Origin: an uncultured Oscillibacter sp.
Lineage (GTDB): Bacteria; Bacillota; Clostridia; Oscillospirales; Oscillospiraceae
Reading direction: 5' to 3'
NCBI GenBank assembly: GCA_946183175.1
Contig: CAMHBH010000062.1
Span: 1-11,692 of the forward strand
DNA: 11,692 nucleotides
The notes under the pieces were generated by a model. It searched no databases. It was not told the DNA's origin and saw only the letters and a program-made list of their open reading frames with translations. Made by a program: the position numbers and the translations under genes. Shown here one piece after another: positions 8,801-11,692 of this stretch; position 1 is the first letter of the stretch; each line of letters starts with the position of its first letter.

Positions 8801-11692
8801 GACGAGGAAATCAACCCCCAATTCCTCAAAACAAAGGTTGTCTTCGTCCTTGTTTTTACCGGCGAGCGTCTCGATTTTCGCCGCGAGGCTTTTCTTGGAG
8901 GTTTCCATTTGCCGGACGCTCCACGAGTTCCCGCTTTCGCGCTTCTCCGCCTCAATCGCGGCTTCGAGCGCGTCGACCTGCTTTTGGATGTACGCCCGCT
9001 GGTAATCGTCGCTCATCCTGACGCGGGTGAACTGCTCATACGTCAGGATGACGGCGTTATAGTTGCCGGTCGCGATTTTTGCGACGTATTCCCGGCGTTT
9101 GGGCCCGGCGAAATCGTCGCCGGGGACAAGGATTTTCGCGGCGGGAAAGAGCTTGAAAAAGTCCGACTGCCATTGCCCTATCAGGCTTTTCGGCACGACT
9201 ATCATGGGTTTGCGGATAGCGCCGATTTCCTCCAGCTTCATCACGGCACCAATCATTTCAAAGGTCTTTCCGGCACCGACTTTCCGCGCAATCAGCGTAT
9301 TCCCCCGGCTCATGACGATGCGCCAGATGTCGTCTTTCTGATGGGGATTGAGCGTCACGTTGGGATTCATGCCGTTGATGGTCAAACGGGAACCGTCATA
9401 ATGGGGAGTGACGGAGTTATTGTGCGTGTCGTTGTAAAGCCGGGCCAGGCGTTCCCGGCGGTCAACGTCGCGGAAAACCCAGTCCTGAAACTCGGCGTTG
9501 AGTTCCTCCGCCTTCCGCTTGACCGCTTCCGTGGCGTCCAAATTCACGCGGACATTCCCGTCCGCGTCCTTGTAGGTGACTTTCAGTTCCCGGTTGTTCA
9601 GGAGCGCGTCGAGAATGTCAAGGAATGTCTTGTCTTTCGTGCCCCACTTGACCCTGTTCGCCACGGAGTTCTTGTATTGCTCCCTGGCGTATGCGCGCCC
9701 GAACTCGATATGAAACCCGCCCAGAAGCGGATTCTGTTTGACCGTGATTCCGCCGTAAAAGCCGCACAGCTCCGCCGCAAACCGGGCGTAATCGTCGTCC
9801 GGAATCCACGTCGCGCCGATTTGAACCTTGATTTCCTCCGGCGGAATGTCGGCGGGGATAACGGGCTTCAAGGCCTCCACGTTTTTCCGGTAGTCCGGAT
9901 TGCCTTCGGCGAGGATTTCGGCCTCTTTGAGTTTGGCGCGGACGTTGCCGGAAAGATACCGCTCCGGTGTCTCCGGCTCTCCGTCCCGATTCAGGAAGGC
10001 GAGGCCGTTGTCAAGAAGGAGCCTTCTGACTTCCTCCTCGGATTTTCCGGTCAGTCCGGCGATGCGCCCGAGGTTGATTCCGCCCGTCTCGTTGACGCTG
10101 ACGGCCAGGGCGTCCGCGACAGTGTCGGCGTGGGCGACGGTTCGAACGGGCGAGACGGTGTTTTTCGTGAAAATGTCGGCTTTTGACGCGACTTTCGTTT
10201 TGGCGTCATAGGCCTCGAGGGACGAAATAAAGGCGGAGTCAACGTCCTCCCGGATGACGCGCTGATTTTCCGGCGCGTGAAGCGGCCCGTATTTTTTCAC
10301 GAAACTGTCGTAGAGGGCGTTCAGGCCCTTGCGGGAGTTCCCGATAAGTTCGGGCCTGGCGTCGTCAAGCTGGAAGTTCAACAAAGCGCGGGCGGCGTCG
10401 CGGAGACTGATAATCGCGGCGGTGCGTTCGGCGAACGTCTCCGCCTCCGCCTTGCGTTTCGGCGGGGCGACTTCCTTCAAGGTTCCGTCGGCGTCCTTCT
10501 TGTAGATTTTGCCGTCCTTTTTGGACAGCGCGCCGACCTTTCCCTTGGCTTCGGCCTGTCGCGTTTCGGCGCGAACCTGTTCCGGCGTCCGCCGCGCCGG
10601 ATACTCCATGCGCCCGTCGATTTTGGACAGTGCCGTTTTGATTTGCTCCCCCAGCGGCGTTTTCGTATCCTTCGGGCGGTAGGTCAGGCTTTCGGCACCG
10701 TACATTTTCCCTTCCGCCGGAACGCCCAGCACCATTTCGGGATGTTTCTTGAAATACTCGTTTTCGGGGACGTAAATTGTTTTGCCGCTCGCGGCCTTGA
10801 CCGACTTCAGGTAATTCTCCACGAACGCGAAATTCTCCCCGCCGGACGGCTTGTCCGGCGGACGCTTCTTGAAAATCAGAATGTCGGTCACGACATCCGT
10901 CCCGGCGTTGGACTTGAACGCGGTGTCGGGCAGACGAACCGCGCCCAGGAAATCGGCTTTCCCGCGCAGGTAGTCGCGCACGGCCCGACTGCCGACGTTC
11001 TGCCCGTCCAGGGTATAGCGGGACGTAATGAACGCCACGAGGCCGCCCGGGCGAACCTTGTCCAGCGACTTCGCGAAAAAGTAGTCGTGAATGGACTGCT
11101 TTACGTCATGTGGGTAACGTTTGTCAACCACGGGATAGTTGCCGAACGGGACGTTGGAAATCGCGGCGTCAAAGTAATTGTCGGGGAAATTGGCCTTCTC
11201 AAAGCCCGTGTTGCGGACATCGGCGTTGGGGTAGAGGGCCTTGGCGATTCCGGCGGTAACCGGGTCAAGCTCGACCATCGTCCAGCGGGAGTTTGCGCGC
11301 AGATTCGCGGGCATAGCGCCGACGAAATTTCCGATTCCGGCGGCGGGTTCCAGGACGCGTCCGCCCTTGAACCCCATGTGTTGCAGTCCGTCGTACACGG
11401 CGGATATAACCTCTTCGCTGGTGTAATGGGCGTTCAGGACGGACGCTTTCGCGGCTTTCCATTCCTCGTCCGAAAGAAGATTCCGCAGTTGACCGCGCAA
11501 CGCCGCCCATTCCGGCTTGTCCTCGTCAAAGATGTTCTTGAGTCCGCCCCAGCCGACGAACTTCGATAACGCGTCCTGCTCTTCGGGTGTCGCCGGACGC
11601 CCTTCCGCCTCTATCGTCCGCAGAATCTCGACGGCGGCGATATTCGCCTTGGCGCGGGACTTCTCGCCCTTCGGGAGTTGCAACCCGCCTTC
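2891..11692 (-). CDS. Giant polyvalent protein: methyltransferase, SNF2-type helicase, zincin and LPD38-like regions (5' end outside window)
   Basis: One uninterrupted frame runs from the right edge to a TGA at 2893-2891. Residues here are counted from the TTG at 11683; that codon is unlikely to be the true start, because the frame stays open to the edge, the three preceding residues are E-G-G, and family members carry a GEGG-like segment just before this module. At least 2,930 residues are visible. Order: N6-adenine methyltransferase (about 1-275), spacer (275-780), SNF2-type helicase (780-1400), coiled coil and conserved tail of that module (1408-1608), Pro/Ser linker (1609-1660), zincin (1660-1845), and a long helical C-terminal region (1860-2930) with LPD38 resemblance. 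The first half matches DarB-like antirestriction proteins of phages and conjugative elements, which enter the recipient with the DNA. Likely role: protection of incoming DNA (inference). No frameshift or lost catalytic motif is apparent. Confidence 0.93.
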   Translation of the reverse strand, partial: EGGLQLPKGEKSRAKANIAAVEILRTIEAEGRPATPEEQDALSKFVGWGGLKNIFDEDKPEWAALRGQLRNLLSDEEWKAAKASVLNAHYTSEEVISAVYDGLQHMGFKGGRVLEPAAGIGNFVGAMPANLRANSRWTMVELDPVTAGIAKALYPNADVRNTGFEKANFPDNYFDAAISNVPFGNYPVVDKRYPHDVKQSIHDYFFAKSLDKVRPGGLVAFITSRYTLDGQNVGSRAVRDYLRGKADFLGAVRLPDTAFKSNAGTDVVTDILIFKKRPPDKPSGGENFAFVENYLKSVKAASGKTIYVPENEYFKKHPEMVLGVPAEGKMYGAESLTYRPKDTKTPLGEQIKTALSKIDGRMEYPARRTPEQVRAETRQAEAKGKVGALSKKDGKIYKKDADGTLKEVAPPKRKAEAETFAERTAAIISLRDAARALLNFQLDDARPELIGNSRKGLNALYDSFVKKYGPLHAPENQRVIREDVDSAFISSLEAYDAKTKVASKADIFTKNTVSPVRTVAHADTVADALAVSVNETGGINLGRIAGLTGKSEEEVRRLLLDNGLAFLNRDGEPETPERYLSGNVRAKLKEAEILAEGNPDYRKNVEALKPVIPADIPPEEIKVQIGATWIPDDDYARFAAELCGFYGGITVKQNPLLGGFHIEFGRAYAREQYKNSVANRVKWGTKDKTFLDILDALLNNRELKVTYKDADGNVRVNLDATEAVKRKAEELNAEFQDWVFRDVDRRERLARLYNDTHNNSVTPHYDGSRLTINGMNPNVTLNPHQKDDIWRIVMSRGNTLIARKVGAGKTFEMIGAVMKLEEIGAIRKPMIVVPKSLIGQWQSDFFKLFPAAKILVPGDDFAGPKRREYVAKIATGNYNAVILTYEQFTRVRMSDDYQRAYIQKQVDALEAAIEAEKRESGNSWSVRQMETSKKSLAAKIETLAGKNKDEDNLCFEELGVDFLVVDEFHNFKNLPVHTKLGQVSGVGGGKSDRSSEMMMKKTYLEELNGGRALLSATATPVMNSLVEMYVMQLYHQPDALNAAGLYSLDAWLKEHGVIRDEPTVSADGKSVKFKPTLSRFDNLRGLQQMSKQFMTDTEAPGLKIPVMRGGKRIVVKCDPSDEQKAEMRRLMKRTEAVHHRRVKPEEDNMLKIEGDARKLTYSRRVLDPSLPYEENGKIMKASRNIFREWRDSADIRGTQILFCDFSTPKPPKAKSKKGKSKVPKNAVDVEEVSGDSTPENPEAAALAVEEAQEAIAIYHDMKNILVGMGIPADEIAFIHDAKTMEQRNALFAAMREGKVRVLLGSTGKMGVGMNAQDRVVALHHLDAPYRPGDLEQREGRALRQGNINSEVAIYNYVTEGTLDALMFSRIERKQIGIAQSVSGDFTGNSYEFGADVVSYGEMKAVASGNPKIQRQAELQQEIRRLESLERAHKTEIWNAEKEIRTARAAIAADTEAAAHLRADIVARQDTSGGNFSVTINGKTVSERKTAGELLLKLAGNALKTGNGPEKTKQIGTFAGFDLLTTNGGDLLLRGQGQYRAKVNFESAVGTVRALENAAQGLDKILSVVETRLKSNRDAIPELEKASRAPFAQASELESKRKENAEILQELSGESTPEEDGLPATSDFREIWNPVDNGDGTYSFREPSAPKASGLGSHPERWTAERVGDSDVTPKAVSEIIQKHSRPLGLHVTVGHVRGARGQYMRRDQEAVGTGGVRTKMANDLPTTMHEFGHAIDDKYNFTGSLQAGYQMSEEDRLTKSGAALVRERAAIGQEVIQNMDPEFAKQYPENRRLSEGVAEFFRRFTQNRLQAQADYPLFYEYVMKTIPVEDQAVLFAMADDVNAYYSLDSQTAQSAIRPMNERRPDGLTLKERAGKRFDKYSQLVYDHLRPVRMLARNLPRVKLMSGAEGPTVDTLFYNALAAASMAEAQLQGDLRDMDGEYIGPGLRAAWRDIKLNDPEQYKDFGEYMVSCHAPSWLSREQRVMADDRKNAVAFFDGRKKALEAKYPDTFKSSFERFRKWKHDFDVEYYVNSGLLSKQTLDAWEKIYPDYVPFFRVLDEAEKGGTGVGSKSARLFANQPAPSKAAHGSGREIINPIDGIIAQVPRIVQQAVKNRAALAFIDAATEAGILADVMEQIPVPLAKRTADVSGLKVKLAAELKHSGLSDDAKAQILEIIQNQGDILQMFEARGTPPKGCISVRRNGELEWYKVNDPQLLKALTETGRPEITGPLLKGLAWITRHSAALQTGLKITWAAGSNPIRDFTTALVYLAREDKAKFVPALFDAYKQEILHKMKSRKADPLYLQYLALGGDIQNTAWSSDRDISQRIRDDWQGRPKATTPVQAGKNALHDAVSVLENVANFFEGGPHYAAFRLAMNRGVDPQTAMLYAHRVTVYFLEGGEWSRSANTIFPFFNAAVVSLARGIMAWNAAKLLGKAAYLAACCLGAVIEYFWNTCTPERKKNYERLSTYVKNAYWVIPYGNGKYFTPPKNRELAVPMNAIRATLERYVGGNPHAYDDFLSYAATTSFPAGLSDLVGGRGDAIGDISLIGPIHQLETNADFRGVPIESAKEQNIPAHQRYNGATSKLAKALGDLQEKLGVPEKGQISPKQIDFLGNNTLGMIWQYQKALAPVDSEYFDPTLGLKSLYMRDSLYSNTTTNRLFDLKNESVLLANGDPNNTDKEATAYFDSAMTVFYTRYNALAREEKDDTDAARRLRDLVLTEQEEYLRARENDEFTATQRMVYDVCRAARDTSEKLPGARPTAIKDGDGTVHNLTAAQYYDYQGNFNSLYWNLVKEALPGAATDAEREAVLKGAVDAAGIMAKNNVLMELGAKTTDDYGKYEDLQLYSVPVSTYLVARAKTSDIKSLKDKRTGKTITNSKSALVAKAVLDMNLDLPETNVRKLMEALNVDKTVRDWKPSKLERELKRFRKDAGIE
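4004..5011 (-). other. Region: LPD38-like C-terminal segment of the giant protein
   Basis: Residues 2225-2560. Two landmarks recall the LPD38 domain of large polyvalent phage proteins: an S-N-P-I-R-D segment inside LKITWAAGSNPIRDFTTAL (2245-2263), and ANTIFPFFNAAVVSLARG (2402-2419). A hydrophobic helix follows (LLGKAAYLAACCLGAVIEYFW is split by no charge after Lys2431; about 2428-2448, bases 4340-4402) and could insert in a membrane. LPD38 has no known enzyme activity; its presence in virion-delivered proteins suggests packaging or delivery. The domain assignment is from memory of motifs, so moderate. Confidence 0.6.
6149..6706 (-). other. Domain: zincin-like metallopeptidase of the giant protein
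   Basis: Residues 1660-1845. HEFGH (1726-1730; bases 6494-6508) followed by AIDD fits the HExxH zinc-binding helix of a gluzincin-like fold, and SEGVAEFFRRF (1791-1801) downstream offers Glu1792 or Glu1796 as the third ligand. Upstream, LGLHVTVGHVRG (1684-1695) looks like edge strands of the fold. Such zincin domains are known in polyvalent proteins and may process the long polypeptide or cleave a host target after entry. The activity is unproven, but the zinc ligands and the catalytic Glu1727 are present. Confidence 0.75.
7484..9358 (-). other. Domain: SNF2-type superfamily 2 helicase/translocase of the giant protein
   Basis: Residues 776-1400. The Walker A-like motif I is RKVGAGKTFEM (800-810; VGAGKT at bases 9263-9280). 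Motif Ia is the VVPKSLIGQW region (829-838). Motif II is VVDEFHNFKN with DEFH (963-966; bases 8786-8797), and motif III is LLSATATPVMN (1010-1020). The second RecA-like lobe has GSTGKMGVGMNAQDRV (1301-1316) as motif V and QREGRALRQGN (1333-1343) with Arg1337 and Arg1340 as motif VI. All ATPase residues are present, so DNA translocation is expected. A Lys-rich insertion interrupts the second lobe (separate entry). Confidence 0.92.
7928..8068 (-). other. Lys-rich, then Glu/Pro-rich insertion in the helicase second lobe
   Basis: Residues 1206-1252, between CDFSTP (1200-1205) and the helix leading into GIPADEIAFIHDA. In relatives I remember, these blocks lie much closer together. The segment begins with alternating Lys, Pro and Ser (KPPKAKSKKGKSK), turns acidic (VDVEEVSGDSTPENPE) and ends Ala/Glu-rich, so it looks like a flexible surface loop. 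Confidence 0.55.
10859..11692 (-). other. Domain: N6-adenine DNA methyltransferase of the giant protein
   Basis: Residues 1-275. The lead-in ATPEEQDALSKFVGWGGL is characteristic of the phage/plasmid methylase-helicase family. AdoMet-binding motif I is LEPAAGIGNF (111-120; bases 11330-11350 encode EPAAGIG), followed by the acidic VELDP (137-141). Catalytic motif IV reads SNVPFG (176-181; bases 11141-11155), where classical enzymes have NPPF/NPPY. As I recall, NVPFG is usual in this family, so it is probably not a sign of inactivation. Later conserved blocks, HDYFFAKSLDKVRPGG (199-214) and AVRLPDTAF (248-256), are also family-typical. Expected activity is adenine-N6 methylation of DNA. Confidence 0.88.

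Noticed and set aside
8588..10186. Long plus-strand reading frame (532 codons) opposite the helicase region
   Set aside because: It is antisense to the strongly supported giant gene, has no recognisable domain, and such frames arise from the GC-biased codon positions. The frames at 4157-5449 and 10277-11569 are rejected for the same reason.

Overview
The window holds the end of a chromosomal-type gene (a sodium/proline symporter), then a region of mobile-element genes around a large serine recombinase, an intact tRNA-Pro gene, and, over the right three quarters, a single giant 'polyvalent' protein gene of phage or conjugative-element type. The DNA is GC-rich with strong Shine-Dalgarno sites. 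A manganese-catalase/CotJC remnant, a clostridial-style large serine recombinase and two small proteins of the kind seen in clostridial mobile elements suggest a GC-rich Bacillota (Clostridia) host. That placement is inference; the sequence does not name the species.

Layout, left to right. 2-223 (+): C-terminal part of a PutP-like symporter, followed by a GC-rich terminator hairpin (263-286) shared with a convergent 66-residue protein gene (302-502, -). 503-623: divergent intergenic region with a long imperfect dyad. 624-2087 (+): complete 487-residue large serine recombinase. 2104-2249 (+): a fragment of a cotJC-like manganese catalase gene that starts 17 bases after the recombinase stop, frameshifts at its metal-binding EExxH motif, and ends as it meets the next gene. 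2244-2450 (-): a 68-residue protein gene with an excellent ribosome binding site. 2646-2820 (+): a near-consensus promoter, tRNA-Pro(GGG) with encoded CCA, and a 17-bp terminator hairpin. 2891-11692 (-): the giant gene, open through the right edge.

The visible 2,930-plus residues of the giant protein read as a DarB-like module (N6-adenine methyltransferase followed by an SNF2-type helicase), then a zincin metallopeptidase-like domain with an intact HEFGH motif, then a long C-terminal region resembling LPD38 of phage polyvalent proteins. Such proteins are thought to enter the recipient cell with phage or plasmid DNA and protect it. The simplest view is that much of the window right of putP belongs to one or more integrated elements. 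The cotJC fragment at the recombinase's 3' side suggests cotJC was an integration target, but putP on the left and mobile-element genes on both sides of the fragment mean the present arrangement is not a simple single insertion. Element boundaries cannot be fixed without the other end.
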